The notes: generated by a model not told the origin, from the sequence alone. DNA of 64,000 nt from Deltaproteobacteria bacterium (GCA_022711595.1 JAKLET010000022.1:1-64000), one strand, 5' to 3'. Counted from the stretch's first letter, positions 42,801-52,013 are shown. A program made the numbers and translations.

Positions 42801-45800
42801 AGAGAACGCAGGCCGCGAGTCGCCCATAGAGCTGTGCGTCGGCCTCTGTCGAGTTGATCTGCCGCAGGAGCACCTGGCTGTGTGTCCATGCCAGCTCAAA
42901 AACGCGGTCGGCAAGATAGCGGTCCTGGTACTTTCCGACGAGGCTCATGCAGGCATCCCTGCTTTCACCTACACCGGTGACCAGGTTAACCGTTGCCGAT
43001 GTTTCGGGATCCAGGGTTATGAGACACCGGATGGAGACGATGGGATCGAGCACGGACCCCTCACTGCCGGAGAGGTCAGACAGACTGCTCATTGCTTCGG
43101 GCGCGGCGACAGTGTTCCCGCGGCCGATAAACCGCATGCGGTCCGTCTCATAGGACATCTCACCCGCCTTGGCCCCATGGACCGCCATTACGTGAAACAT
43201 CCACGGCGGCTCCTCGTCAACGGAACGGGGTCGGCGGGTTGCTATAATCGCCCTCTGCCGCCTGATGATCTCGGTTTGAACGAAGAGATTGCTGAAGGCC
43301 GGGTGGAGCTCGTCCGCAACCGGCGATGCCAGGACGACTTCGGCATAACTCGTAATGTCGATCGTTCTTGCCGTCCCCGAATGGTTGGTAATGGTGATCC
43401 GTCGCAGTTCGGCATCATCCTCGGGCGATACTGCGATCTCCGTATGGGTGTCAAGGCCCTCATCCCGACGGCGGAACTCTGCCCGCCCTTCCGAGAATAT
43501 TGCCTCGTACTCTTTTGACGCCCTGTGGACCGGCTGGTAAGCCGTTGACCAGTAAACACCGCTCGCGACATCCCGGATGTAACAGAAGGCGCCCCAATTG
43601 TCACAGGTGGCGTCTTCACGCCAGCGGGTCACTGCTATGTCTTTCCATCGACTGCAGCCTCCGCCTGCGTTGGTGATCATCACGTGATATCTGCCGTTCG
43701 ACAGGAGTTGGACCTCCGGTGTTCGTGTATCAGGGGTCGCATAGACACGTACCGGTTTCTCCTCTGCGGGATAAGAAGCCGAATGCGCCTCGGAAAGCTC
43801 CGAGGTGTGCGAGTAGAAGGCCGTAGCTTTTGGCGGTCTCTCCTGAAGCAACAACGTTGTTGCCTGAAATGCACGGTCCGACTCGAATCGTTTCTGCATG
43901 GGCCGATCAAGCAGCGCATAGGCGAAAGACAGGAGGCTCATGCCCTGGTGATGGGCCATGAAGGACCGGACCACGGCCTTCGACTGGCCTCGGGGCAGAT
44001 GGGCCGGGGTGTAATCAACGGCATCATAAAAACCATACCTTCCCTGGAAACCGTGGGAGGCCATCGTCTCAAGGTTCCGGCAGGCCTCCTCAGGCGCTAC
44101 CATGAGTGCCAATGCCGATGCATAGGGGGCAACGACCAGTTCCCCTTCAAGCCCTCGTTTGAGTCCCAGGCCGGGTACGCCAAAGGCGGAATACTGGTAG
44201 TTGAGATGACCGTCGATCATGTTGTAGCCCGATTCTGAAATACCCCACGGGACCCCTCGCTTCTTCCCGTAGTCGATCTGCCTTGCCACGGCCGCCTTGC
44301 AGGTTTCGTCGAGGAGCGTGCGCTCATAGGTCGGCATCACGATAAGCGGCATCAGGTATTCGAACATGGAGCCGCTCCAGGACAGGAGGATCGGCTCTCC
44401 GCCGGCAACGGTGAGCAGGCGGCCCAGGGCAAACCAGCTTTCCTGGGGCAGCTGCCCCAGTGCAATACCGACAAAACTGCTGATCCTCGCTTCCGATGCC
44501 AGCAGATCGTAGTAGCTCGGGTCCCGGCGGCCTTCGCTCACGTTGTAGCCGATGGCGAGGAGTTTGCGTGTCCTGTCGTAAAGGAATTCCCATTCCATCT
44601 GGTGGGCAAGTTCTTCGGACAAGCGCGCAAGGTCCTCGATTGCGGCAATTCTCGCCCAGGCACGGGGGTTTGTCCCGGTGATGGGTCCGGTGGGCGCATC
44701 AAGTTGTTGCCGGGATGCGGGTACAGCATCGGATCCCGGCCCTTCTTTTATGAGCGACAGCGATTGACCGTCACCATTGGCCAATTGACGAAGCGTCGGG
44801 ATACCGTTGAGACAGGGGAGATCGCCGGGGGCCCCCTCAAAGGACCCCTCCCGGGTTGAGGACACAAAAAATGTCAGCTCATCGAGAGCGGCCCGGCATT
44901 GCCCGGCGAAGGCCTTTGCCCATTGCAAAGCATCACTCTCAGGTCCGGCATTAAGGCTGTTGACAACCCGTGCCGCAGACGCTGCCAGCCGATCAAGGCT
45001 CCCCTTCAAAGCCCAAAGTGTATCCGGGTGCGAAACGGCCACAGACTCCATGTCCCTTTTCAACTCAGCGAGGTCGGCAGGCAGAGGTGCTCCCATGCAA
45101 TCCTCGAGGATCATGAGGGTGTCGCCAAGACCTTTAATCAGTTGTATACCCAATATCTTCTCGTCGGGAAGCGCCAGCAACCCCGCCCGTAAGGTTAGAA
45201 GGCATGCGGCCAGATTCCCGCTGTCTACCGATGAAACATACATGGGCAGCAGGGGCTTCAAAGATTGTGTTTCATACCAGTTGTAAAAGTGACCCCGGTA
45301 CCTCTCCAGACCGGCCATTGTGCGAAGTCCCTTTGCCGTGCGTTCGATGAGCTGCCCGGTGGAAATGTAGCCGAAATCGCAGGCCGACAGATTCGCCAGC
45401 AGGGCAAGCCCCATGTTGGTAGGCGATGTGCGGTGTGCAACCACCTCAACCGGCTCTTCCTGGTAATTGTCCGGTGGCAGCCAATGGTCATCGGGACCAA
45501 CGAAAGCCTCGAAAAAGGCCCAGGTTTTGCGGGAAACTTTCCTTAAGAAAAGTGTCTGGTCCCCGGTAAGCCGTGCTTCCCGGAAACCGAGAGGTTTGCT
45601 GATCCACCAGGTGATAAGGGGGGAAACAAACCACAGGCATAAAACCGGCATGGCTGCGCTCAGTGCGACAGGTCTTGAATACAGGAGATAACACGCTGCC
45701 GCAGAGGCAATGACCGGCGCGATCCACATGTTTTGCCAGGACCCGGCAAGGTCCGTCCGGCTGCCGCGGTCAGCCTCCCCGGAGGGGTTCCATTCCAAAA

Positions 45801-48603
45801 GACCTCTGCCCGACACCAGCATTCGCCACAGGGTGTGGGCAATGGCAGTCACACTGAAAAACGCTTCATGAGGCAGACACAGGAGCACGAAGATCGCCTG
45901 GTTGACGCTTTTGCCGGCGGAGAGGACCGCGCCGGTTAGATGCTGGGTCGTGATCACATCGTCGGGCTTCCTGAGGAGGTCCATGAAGGAGGTGATCAAG
46001 GAAGGAATCAACAGGATACCAAAGATCGATGCAGTCCAGAACCAGGCAGATGGCAGTGCTATCCAGCCGAGAAGGGTAAGAAGCGTCAACGCCGGCGCCA
46101 CGAGACTGCGCCGAAGGTTGTCAAGGATCTTCCAGCGCGACAGTGGAGAGAGGGGATTCTTTCGGAAGCGCGCGCTGTGGCCGGGAGGGCCGGGCAGCAG
46201 CCATCGCAGGAGCTGCCAATCGCCCCTGATCCAGCGGCGGCGGCGGCTGACGTCAGCGCTGTAGCGCGACGGGTACTCTTCGTGCAGCTGCACATCGCTT
46301 ATGAGCCCTGAGCGTACATAACATCCTTCGATAAGATCATGGCTCAGTATACGGTTCTCGGGGAAGCGTTCATTGAGCACCCGTTCGAAGGCGTCAACGT
46401 CGTAGATGCCTTTACCGATGAATGAGCCCTCGCCGAAGAGGTCCTGATAGACATCAGAGATAACACGGGTGTAGGGATCGATTCCGGCATCGCTCCCCCA
46501 CATGCGCGCATAGCGGGACCGGTTCGTGCCGGGCAGGCTTATCGCCACCCGTGGCTGAAGGATGCCGTACCCACCCACGATGCGCCCCTTGTCTGCGTCA
46601 TAGAGAGGAAGATTCAGGGGATGTGCCATTGTCCCCACGAGTTGCCGCGCCGCATCACGCGGAAGTTCGGTATCCGTGTCGAGGGTAATCACGTACCTGA
46701 CGTTCGACAGATCTCCGGTATTGCCAACTATGAGCGAAAATCCGTTGCCGGCGCCTGTGCGCAGAAGGGCATTCAGCTGTGCAAGCTTCCCCCGCTTTCT
46801 CTCGTAGCCCATCCAGATCCGTTCCTGCTTGTTCCATTGACGGGGGCGATGAAACAGGAAGAAGAACTCACCTCCGGGGCCTCCGTATTTTTCGTTCAAC
46901 CCCTCTATCCCTTGCCGGGCCGCGTCAAGAAGCGTTTCATCCCCGGCCATCTTCTCCTCGGGGGCGTCCCTGAAGTCGGTAAGCAGTCCGAATCTCAGGT
47001 TATCGTCCCGGTTTGCCAGGAACCGTACCTCCAGGGCATCTGCGAGATGTCCGATATGTTCAGGACTCGTCAGCATGGTCGGAACCACTACCAGGGTGGA
47101 TGATTCAGGGGGGATCCCCTTGGAAAAGTCCATCCGCGGCAGCGGGTGGGGTGTGACAAGACGTGTCGCAAAGAGATTGACCAACGCTATGGCGAGCTGG
47201 CTTACCCCCAGAAGTGAAAGAACTCCCACGATCCATGGCAGCAGGCCGTGCATGCCGTGAGAGAGGGCCCATGCGAGCGCGCCGGCGGCAAAGATCAGCG
47301 TAAGGAAGAGGATCGAACCCAGGTAGAGCGGTAAAGAAAACTTGCGGCCGGCTCTTCGAAGCATGTCAGCAACGGAAGAGTGGACCCTTGCGCGGGCCTT
47401 GAGCTGTGTGAGCCCAGCATCGATGAGGTAGAAACCCACATGCCTCGCCCTGTTATCACCGTTTGTCCCGGCAGGGGCTTGCCCGGCGAGACCGATGGCT
47501 GCACGGGCCACCTCATCTTCGGCAAGTCCGCTCTTTTTTGCTATTTCCTCCACCACATGACGGTATCGGTCACGGGTGATAAAAGCCATTGCACCATAGA
47601 TCCCGGCAGGGTCTTCCAGCAGGGTCTGCTCAACGGCACTCATTTGTTCGACGAACTCACGCCAGTCCATGGCACTCAGGAAGCGCAGACCCCCGATGCT
47701 GTTGCTCATAGAAAGCTGATCGGCCGCCTGTTGCTGGTTTTCTAATTGAACCAGCTGTTCTATAGTCAGGCACGATTCGGAAAGTTGCTGCTCTATCCAT
47801 GTAAGGGGGAGCGCAAGAGGAGCGCCATGCCCCTGAAGGCGACGGGTGAACTCCGCAACAAAGGAACTGACCAGCGGCGGGTTTGACCGGGCCATGTCGG
47901 CAACGGTCAAAATCAGACTCTTCGGGTCTTTTTCCGCTGTCTCTGTTATCTTGTCAGCCCAATGATCGGCGCTATTCCGGTCAATCCTGTCAGTGGCGAT
48001 CCGCGTTGCAACCCGCCTGAGATTCTCGATCAATGCCAGGCGGAGCATGATTGGAATTGCCCATAGTTCGCCCAAACGCAGCGTGGCAACCGTCTGATAT
48101 GCGGCAACGAAGCTGCTGAGACTCTCAGGATCCACCCGCCCATCGCCGTGGGAGATTATCTCCAGGGCGATGTCGTACACACGGGGAAGCCCCCTTGACA
48201 AGCCGTCTTTTAGGCGGGGAAGTCCTCTGGCGTATCCTTTCGGCAGTAGTTTCTTCGCAACCCGAACTTGTTCCTCGATAAGATAGAAGTTGTCAAGCAG
48301 CCATTCTCCGGCCGGAGTGATCCTGCGGCTTGTCTTCACGGCCTCAGTCACCAGGTCGCGGACCTCAAGGAGTGCTGCTTCGTTGGCGGCAAGCCTGGTC
48401 AGCAAACGATCGGGGGCATGATCTTCACCCAGGGTGTGCAGGGCCGCAAGGGTCTTGCCGTGCTGCCGCATCTGAGAGGCACTGAATAGTTCCGCCCGGA
48501 GCGGCTTCTCTTCGTCAGCGCGCTTTTGCTTCAAGTCTTTTCCGCAAAAGCCCATCCATAAATGGGAAAGGGCTTTTATAATGGTCTCTCTGAAGTGCTT
48601 CAC
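39850..48603 (-). CDS. ndvB: cyclic beta-1,2-glucan synthase (NdvB/ChvB-type)
   Basis: 2917 residues, the full length expected of NdvB. Start is GTG 48603 with AAGGAG nine bases upstream; a TTG ten codons earlier would bury that site. Order: cytoplasmic N-terminus, two helices (about 420-490), a GT84 domain with the D642-T-D644 metal motif, several helices (about 840-1050), a DUF3131/glycoamylase-like domain (about 1250-1460) and two GH94 modules, the last with the catalytic Asp2586 in GSGDWNDGM. The enzyme starts, elongates, trims and cyclises beta-1,2-glucans at the inner membrane for the periplasm. Such glucans buffer osmotic stress. Single-gene transcript; divergent from an HD-GYP gene. 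Confidence 0.94.
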   Translation of the reverse strand: MKHFRETIIKALSHLWMGFCGKDLKQKRADEEKPLRAELFSASQMRQHGKTLAALHTLGEDHAPDRLLTRLAANEAALLEVRDLVTEAVKTSRRITPAGEWLLDNFYLIEEQVRVAKKLLPKGYARGLPRLKDGLSRGLPRVYDIALEIISHGDGRVDPESLSSFVAAYQTVATLRLGELWAIPIMLRLALIENLRRVATRIATDRIDRNSADHWADKITETAEKDPKSLILTVADMARSNPPLVSSFVAEFTRRLQGHGAPLALPLTWIEQQLSESCLTIEQLVQLENQQQAADQLSMSNSIGGLRFLSAMDWREFVEQMSAVEQTLLEDPAGIYGAMAFITRDRYRHVVEEIAKKSGLAEDEVARAAIGLAGQAPAGTNGDNRARHVGFYLIDAGLTQLKARARVHSSVADMLRRAGRKFSLPLYLGSILFLTLIFAAGALAWALSHGMHGLLPWIVGVLSLLGVSQLAIALVNLFATRLVTPHPLPRMDFSKGIPPESSTLVVVPTMLTSPEHIGHLADALEVRFLANRDDNLRFGLLTDFRDAPEEKMAGDETLLDAARQGIEGLNEKYGGPGGEFFFLFHRPRQWNKQERIWMGYERKRGKLAQLNALLRTGAGNGFSLIVGNTGDLSNVRYVITLDTDTELPRDAARQLVGTMAHPLNLPLYDADKGRIVGGYGILQPRVAISLPGTNRSRYARMWGSDAGIDPYTRVISDVYQDLFGEGSFIGKGIYDVDAFERVLNERFPENRILSHDLIEGCYVRSGLISDVQLHEEYPSRYSADVSRRRRWIRGDWQLLRWLLPGPPGHSARFRKNPLSPLSRWKILDNLRRSLVAPALTLLTLLGWIALPSAWFWTASIFGILLIPSLITSFMDLLRKPDDVITTQHLTGAVLSAGKSVNQAIFVLLCLPHEAFFSVTAIAHTLWRMLVSGRGLLEWNPSGEADRGSRTDLAGSWQNMWIAPVIASAAACYLLYSRPVALSAAMPVLCLWFVSPLITWWISKPLGFREARLTGDQTLFLRKVSRKTWAFFEAFVGPDDHWLPPDNYQEEPVEVVAHRTSPTNMGLALLANLSACDFGYISTGQLIERTAKGLRTMAGLERYRGHFYNWYETQSLKPLLPMYVSSVDSGNLAACLLTLRAGLLALPDEKILGIQLIKGLGDTLMILEDCMGAPLPADLAELKRDMESVAVSHPDTLWALKGSLDRLAASAARVVNSLNAGPESDALQWAKAFAGQCRAALDELTFFVSSTREGSFEGAPGDLPCLNGIPTLRQLANGDGQSLSLIKEGPGSDAVPASRQQLDAPTGPITGTNPRAWARIAAIEDLARLSEELAHQMEWEFLYDRTRKLLAIGYNVSEGRRDPSYYDLLASEARISSFVGIALGQLPQESWFALGRLLTVAGGEPILLSWSGSMFEYLMPLIVMPTYERTLLDETCKAAVARQIDYGKKRGVPWGISESGYNMIDGHLNYQYSAFGVPGLGLKRGLEGELVVAPYASALALMVAPEEACRNLETMASHGFQGRYGFYDAVDYTPAHLPRGQSKAVVRSFMAHHQGMSLLSFAYALLDRPMQKRFESDRAFQATTLLLQERPPKATAFYSHTSELSEAHSASYPAEEKPVRVYATPDTRTPEVQLLSNGRYHVMITNAGGGCSRWKDIAVTRWREDATCDNWGAFCYIRDVASGVYWSTAYQPVHRASKEYEAIFSEGRAEFRRRDEGLDTHTEIAVSPEDDAELRRITITNHSGTARTIDITSYAEVVLASPVADELHPAFSNLFVQTEIIRRQRAIIATRRPRSVDEEPPWMFHVMAVHGAKAGEMSYETDRMRFIGRGNTVAAPEAMSSLSDLSGSEGSVLDPIVSIRCLITLDPETSATVNLVTGVGESRDACMSLVGKYQDRYLADRVFELAWTHSQVLLRQINSTEADAQLYGRLAACVLYANSSLRARAALLLKNRRGQSGLWGYSISGDLPIVLLRIEDQANIALVRQLIQAHAYWRLKGLAVDLVVWNEDHAGYRQALHDQIMGLIAAGADANLKDRPGGIFVRPTDQIAEEDRLLFQAVARVIISDSLGTLAQQIDRRGSIEPTVPALAPTRKHRPRLPAVAPMPREDLIFFNGIGGFTPDGREYVISTGRGQVTPAPWVNVLANPHFGTLISESGPAYTWSENAHEFRLTPWNNDPVSDSGGEAFYLRDEERGHFWSPMPLPVRGATPYVTRHGFGYSVFEHDERGVSSEAWVYVAIDEPVKFTVLKVRNRSGRPRRLSATGYVQWVLGDVPSGSAMHVITEVDPQTGALFARNPYNAEFGSRVAFFNVDHATRTVSGDRTEFLGRNGTLGNPAAMSRSRLSGRVGAALDPCGAIQVAFDLDDGEEREIVFTLGSGHNADGASVLARCFRDSVAAREALEGVWGYWNHTLGAVQVETPDRSVNLLANGWLLYQALACRLWGRSGYYQSGGAFGFRDQLQDAMALIHSEPRLLREHLLLCASRQYSEGDVQHWWHPPAGRGVRTRCSDDFLWLPLATCRYVQSTGDTGVLDELIHFIKGRPVNPEEDSYYDLPGLSSERASLYDHCVRAIQRGLRFGEHGLPLIGSGDWNDGMNMIGRQGKGESVWLAFFMCEVLGRFSGIARLRGDLDFSKHCEGEADRLRRSIEQNGWDGQWYRRAYFDDGTPLGSSGSPECRIDSIAQSWSVLAGVGDVSRSRMAMDAVDKYLVRRDDALVQLLTPPFDKSDLDPGYIKGYVPGVRENGGQYTHGAIWAAMAFARLGDSRRAWELLTMINPVNHGGSAAQIGTYRAEPYVAAADVYAVEPHTGRGGWTWYTGSAAWMYRLIAESLLGLRLATDKLHIEPCIPADWEGFTVHYRYRETIYHIKVLQKTSGWTETSVTIDGVAQHGKMIPLIDDRQEHSVEVNAEAAVVSSATLFQHQ

Positions 48604-48676
48604 CCTTGATATCTCCTTGCTTGTTTGAGGCAAAGTTTAGCTGGCCGGAGTACTGCTATGCTTGTGGCATTGGACC

Positions 48677-48717
48677 CCCGCTCATTGAATAACGGGATTT
48701 ATTTATTCCTAAGCGGG
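48677..48717. promoter_or_regulatory. two-tier palindrome upstream of ndvB
   Basis: Outer arms CCCGCT (48677-48682) and AGCGGG (48712-48717) enclose inner arms GAATAA (48687-48692) and TTATTC (48703-48708). It lies in the likely ndvB leader or operator. No T-run follows on the minus strand, so it is more likely a protein site or RNA structure than a terminator. Confidence 0.45.
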
Positions 48718-48967
48718 TGTAGATTATTATTTTATCAGTATAGCACTATATTTTGGAACTTACCATGCTTATTGCTTGAAGAGGGGGGCACGAATGCTCA
48801 TTGACATGAAACATTCGCAGGAATTAGGGTTGACTGTAATTATGTTTTTTGATTCAACACAAGTAAAAAAGCTTGCAAAACAGCCGAAAAGATCCTTCTG
48901 ACGATTTGAGCGGCCACGGATCAACGTCTTTATATAATTGCCTGTCTTTATGGTGTGCGGAAATTAT

Positions 48968-48996
48968 TTGAATATTAGCCACACTTGCCGGATAAT
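48968..48996 (+). promoter_or_regulatory. probable promoter of the HD-GYP gene
   Basis: TTGAAT (48968-48973), 17-nt spacer, GATAAT (48991-48996); start expected near 49003, leaving a leader of about 59 nt that can form a small hairpin. Confidence 0.4.
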
Positions 48997-49061
48997 ACAA
49001 ATATAAATACGAAAGGGAAATAAGCGGGGCTTTGCCGCTTAAAAACGATTACAGGAATTCC

Positions 49062-49967
49062 ATGTCCGAAAGTAATTTGAGCAAACTACTGGATTACCTC
49101 GCAAAAGCCGCCAAGGAGGTCTCGAAGGGGGATTACCGAACCGCCGGCGAGATATTCGAGTTGACAAAGTCAGGCAAATACCCTGCCGGCATAACACAGC
49201 TTGCAGAGGCCTTCGGCATGATGCTCGTCATGGTCGAAGCAAGAGAAGAAAGGCTTGAGAGGCTCATTGATGATCTCAAGGCGAAAAAGCTCCTCCTCGA
49301 AGAGGCATCAAAGACCCTTCGCGAGGCAAATATCGGGGTCCTTGAGGTCCTGGGAAGCGCCGTCGCGAAAAGGGACCACGACACGAGCGATCACAACTAC
49401 CGCGTTACCCTGTACACGCTGGAAATTGCTGAGGCCATAGGCCACGCAGAGGAACATATGCGGGGGCTCATCAAGGGATCTTTCCTCCACGACGTGGGCA
49501 AGATCGGCATAAGCGACACGATCCTCCAAAAAAAAGGGGCGTTGACCAAACACGAGTACAATATCATGAAGCACCACGTGCGGCACGGATCCGACATTGT
49601 AGGCAGTTACCCGTGGCTTGGCGACTGCGTTGACGTCGTGCTCCATCATCACGAAAAATATGACGGCACGGGATACATGTCGGGCCTGAAGGCAAAAGAT
49701 ATCCCCGTCAACGCCAGGATATTTGCCGTCGCCGATGTCTTCGATGCCCTGACAAGCGTCCGGCCGTATAAGCCCGCTTTTTCTTATGATGATGCGATCG
49801 AGGTGATGAAAAAAGGCAGGGGAACACACTTCGATCCTGAGATATTCGATGCATTGAGCGGCATAGGCAAAGAACTGTACAACAGGGTCTTCTTTTCGGA
49901 CGAAGACCATCTGCGAAAAAACCTCAAGGTGCATGTGAACGCGCTCTTCAAAGAAGAAGAGAAGTGA
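49062..49967 (+). CDS. HD-GYP domain phosphodiesterase
   Basis: 301 residues from ATG 49062 (AGGA six bases upstream). Residues 1-90 are a helical, partly coiled N-terminal region without a receiver or membrane segment. From about 95 the HD-GYP domain: HD dyad H143-D144 in FLHDVGKIGI and HHHEKYDGTGYMSGL at 195-209. The GYP motif reads GYM, with Met in place of Pro; metal residues are intact. Family members hydrolyse cyclic di-GMP. Divergent from ndvB, suggesting linked control of glucan synthesis and c-di-GMP. Confidence 0.92.
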   Translation: MSESNLSKLLDYLAKAAKEVSKGDYRTAGEIFELTKSGKYPAGITQLAEAFGMMLVMVEAREERLERLIDDLKAKKLLLEEASKTLREANIGVLEVLGSAVAKRDHDTSDHNYRVTLYTLEIAEAIGHAEEHMRGLIKGSFLHDVGKIGISDTILQKKGALTKHEYNIMKHHVRHGSDIVGSYPWLGDCVDVVLHHHEKYDGTGYMSGLKAKDIPVNARIFAVADVFDALTSVRPYKPAFSYDDAIEVMKKGRGTHFDPEIFDALSGIGKELYNRVFFSDEDHLRKNLKVHVNALFKEEEK

Positions 49968-49973
49968 AGCCAT

Positions 49974-50012
49974 TCCGGTCAGGCAGGGAGTGACCGGAGA
50001 AACTATTTTTTT
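49974..50012 (+). terminator. intrinsic terminator of the HD-GYP gene
   Basis: TCCGGTCA (49974-49981) pairs perfectly with TGACCGGA (49991-49998), 9-nt loop, followed after 7 nt by a run of seven T. It sits between convergent genes. Confidence 0.8.
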
Positions 50013-50030
50013 CTTGAACTGCCTTTAAGT

Positions 50031-51101
50031 TCACTCTTCCCTGGCCTGTTTCACCTTGCACCTCTCCTCTTCCGAATATCGGAATATGTCAAAAACGGAA
50101 ATGAAAAGGGCCAGGACCAGGGGGCCCATGATAAAACCGATGAAACCGAAGAGCTTGATGCCGCCGAGGATGCTGAAAAATATGGCGAGGGTGGGCATCT
50201 TCATCTTGCCGCGGATGATAAGGGGGCGAAGGATGTTATCGACGGAGCTTATGGCAAGGACCCCGATGAGTATGAGGATGATCCCCTTCAGGTACTGTGC
50301 CTGCAGAAAAAGATAGACAACGGCCGGCCCCCAGATAACAAAGGTCCCCACAAGAGGTATGAAAGAGGACACGAACATGGCAAGTCCCCAGACAACCGGC
50401 GATGGAATACCAAGCAGCGCAAAACCCACACCGCCGATGACCCCCTGTGTGACAGCAACAACAACACCGCCGTAAATGGTGGAAACAACGATGTCCTTCG
50501 TCTGGTTAAGAAGCTTTTCTCTCTGCCTTTTTGAGAAAGGCATGAAACTGCCTATTTTTTCAATAAAAACAGGGCCATCTTCAAGAAAGAAGAATATAGA
50601 AAGGAGCATGAAGACAAAGTTTGCGACCCCGGAGACAATATTGCCGAAACCGGCCCTGACAAGACCGGCCGATTCCTTGCCGATCTTTGCAATGCCGTCT
50701 ATGATCGCCTTGTAAAGCTCCTGCTCGGTCATGTGGAAAACAACGAGTATCTTGTTGATCATGGAATTGATCAGAGGATGCTTGAGAACGCTGTCGAGGA
50801 GATCGACATCCCCGCTCTGAAAACGGTTCACCAGAGAGAAGGCCTCCTGGGTGAGTAAATAAGAAAAATAGGAGAAGGGCCCGAAGAGAAGCAAAAAAAT
50901 GACGATGAGCGTCAGTACGGACGCTATCGGTTTATATTTGACATACTTCAGGATAAAGACATGAACCGGGTAGAATACAACGGAGAGGACGATCGCCCAC
51001 ATGATGGCCGACATAAAGGGGCTGATTATGTTGTAGGTCAGATACCCCAGGGCAAGGACGAGAAATATAAGGACCGTGTAATAAAACCTGTTTTCCTTCA
51101 T
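50031..51101 (-). CDS. AI-2E family transporter (PerM/YdiK-like)
   Basis: 356 residues with about seven or eight membrane helices; the central amphipathic region (about 90-165) and the C-terminal LRPLIIRGKMKMPTLAIFFSILGGIKLFGFIGFIMGPLVLAL block are typical. The family includes AI-2 exporters and Na+/H+ antiporters; substrate not predictable. Start ATG 51101 preferred over GTG two codons upstream. No luxS in the window. Confidence 0.9.
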   Translation of the reverse strand: MKENRFYYTVLIFLVLALGYLTYNIISPFMSAIMWAIVLSVVFYPVHVFILKYVKYKPIASVLTLIVIFLLLFGPFSYFSYLLTQEAFSLVNRFQSGDVDLLDSVLKHPLINSMINKILVVFHMTEQELYKAIIDGIAKIGKESAGLVRAGFGNIVSGVANFVFMLLSIFFFLEDGPVFIEKIGSFMPFSKRQREKLLNQTKDIVVSTIYGGVVVAVTQGVIGGVGFALLGIPSPVVWGLAMFVSSFIPLVGTFVIWGPAVVYLFLQAQYLKGIILILIGVLAISSVDNILRPLIIRGKMKMPTLAIFFSILGGIKLFGFIGFIMGPLVLALFISVFDIFRYSEEERCKVKQAREE

Positions 51102-51115
51102 CGGCACCTAAACAG

Positions 51116-51154
51116 GCGTAAGGCCGCCGGCCCGAAGCATTGGCGGCCTTACGC
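51116..51154. terminator. 13-bp perfect hairpin between the YtxH and AI-2E genes
   Basis: GCGTAAGGCCGCC (51116-51128) pairs with GGCGGCCTTACGC (51142-51154) around a 13-nt loop. Downstream on the minus strand there is only a weak T-run (TGTTTAG), and the AI-2E start follows within 15 nt, so it may act as a processing or stability element as much as a terminator. Confidence 0.6.
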
Positions 51155-51191
51155 GTTCATGTCAGTCAAAATTGATGCGGCAGACAGGCTG

Positions 51192-51497
51192 TCAGCCTTT
51201 CTGTCTCTCCTTCTCGTAGGCGTCCTTGCCTGCCTCGACAGCCTTGGAAATGATGTTCTTTTCCCTGTCTATTAAGTCTTTTCCCTTGTCCACATAGGAA
51301 CCGGCCGTTTCCTTTACCTGGCCTATATATTCTTCGGCCTTATCCTTTGCGTCTTCGGCAAAATCCCTGATTATCTTTCGCGTTTCCTGGCCTGTCTTCG
51401 GCGCGGTGAGAAGGGCCACGCCTGCGCCGATGATCCCTCCGATGAAGAAGGAAAGAAGAACCGTACCGGCACTGAATCCACTATCCTGCTGTCCCAT
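51192..51497 (-). CDS. YtxH-domain membrane protein
   Basis: 101 residues. One N-terminal membrane helix with glycine zipper (SFFIGGIIGAGVALLTAPKTGQETR) followed by an amphipathic, charged helix (40-100). This is the YtxH general-stress protein pattern. AAGGAGG seven bases upstream. Follows the DUF948 gene, with which such proteins are often paired. Confidence 0.88.
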   Translation of the reverse strand: MGQQDSGFSAGTVLLSFFIGGIIGAGVALLTAPKTGQETRKIIRDFAEDAKDKAEEYIGQVKETAGSYVDKGKDLIDREKNIISKAVEAGKDAYEKERQKG

Positions 51498-51514
51498 AGA
51501 TTACCTCCTTAGTT

Positions 51515-51910
51515 TTATCTCTGTGCGCTGCCTTTTGAACCAACGTTCTTCACGAAATATCCAAAACCTGCTTTGAGCCCCGCCTTCAGCGCTGTTGCAC
51601 CAGTGATCGACTCTGTCGCAACCTCCTGCACCGCTTCACTGATCTTTTGCACATTGTCGCCTATGTCCTTCAATGACCCCGACATTCGGCGCACATCCTC
51701 TGTCACGGCACCCACGTCATCGGTGATCTTCCTGACGCTCTTCAAGGTCATCTGAAGTTCATCCACCGTCGGCTGCAAGACGTCTTCAGTTGTGGCAATG
51801 AAACGGTTCAAAGATGCCGTTGTCTTTTTCAGATCAATGATGAAATAGATGACAAAACCGGCAAGTACAAGCACCGCCAGCGTTATAAGGCCCAAGAAAA
51901 GACTATTCAT
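51515..51910 (-). CDS. DUF948-type membrane protein
   Basis: 131 residues: one N-terminal helix (5-27) and a long alpha-helical, chemoreceptor-like coiled coil (35-105) with heptad spacing. The DUF948 pattern; function unknown, probably envelope stress together with YtxH. A good promoter lies about 75 nt upstream. Confidence 0.82.
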   Translation of the reverse strand: MNSLFLGLITLAVLVLAGFVIYFIIDLKKTTASLNRFIATTEDVLQPTVDELQMTLKSVRKITDDVGAVTEDVRRMSGSLKDIGDNVQKISEAVQEVATESITGATALKAGLKAGFGYFVKNVGSKGSAQR

Positions 51911-51984
51911 GACACCCCCTCATAAGAAAAGCCATCCCGGGGAACTTTTTAGAGCATTCATATCCCGGTGAAAGAATTTAATAC

Positions 51985-52013
51985 ATTATAACCATTGTAT
52001 CACAGGGATGCAA
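51985..52013 (-). promoter_or_regulatory. promoter of the DUF948-YtxH operon
   Basis: Minus strand TTGCAT (52013-52008), 17-nt spacer, perfect TATAAT (51990-51985). Predicted start about 68 nt before the DUF948 start codon. Confidence 0.7.

Larger units (their letters stand above)
48604..49061. other. 458-nt divergent control region of ndvB and the HD-GYP gene
   Basis: No gene. Contains a large imperfect palindrome (48677-48717), a possible extended -10 for ndvB (TGCTATACT on the minus strand near 48737-48745), a plus-strand promoter (48968-48996) and a 7-bp hairpin TAAGCGG/CCGCTTA just upstream of the HD-GYP start. AT-rich compared with the coding regions. Confidence 0.55.

Noticed and set aside
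48890-49061. Cyclic di-GMP riboswitch ahead of the HD-GYP gene
   Set aside because: The conserved GEMM core sequences are not present; only a small TAAGCGG/CCGCTTA hairpin is seen.
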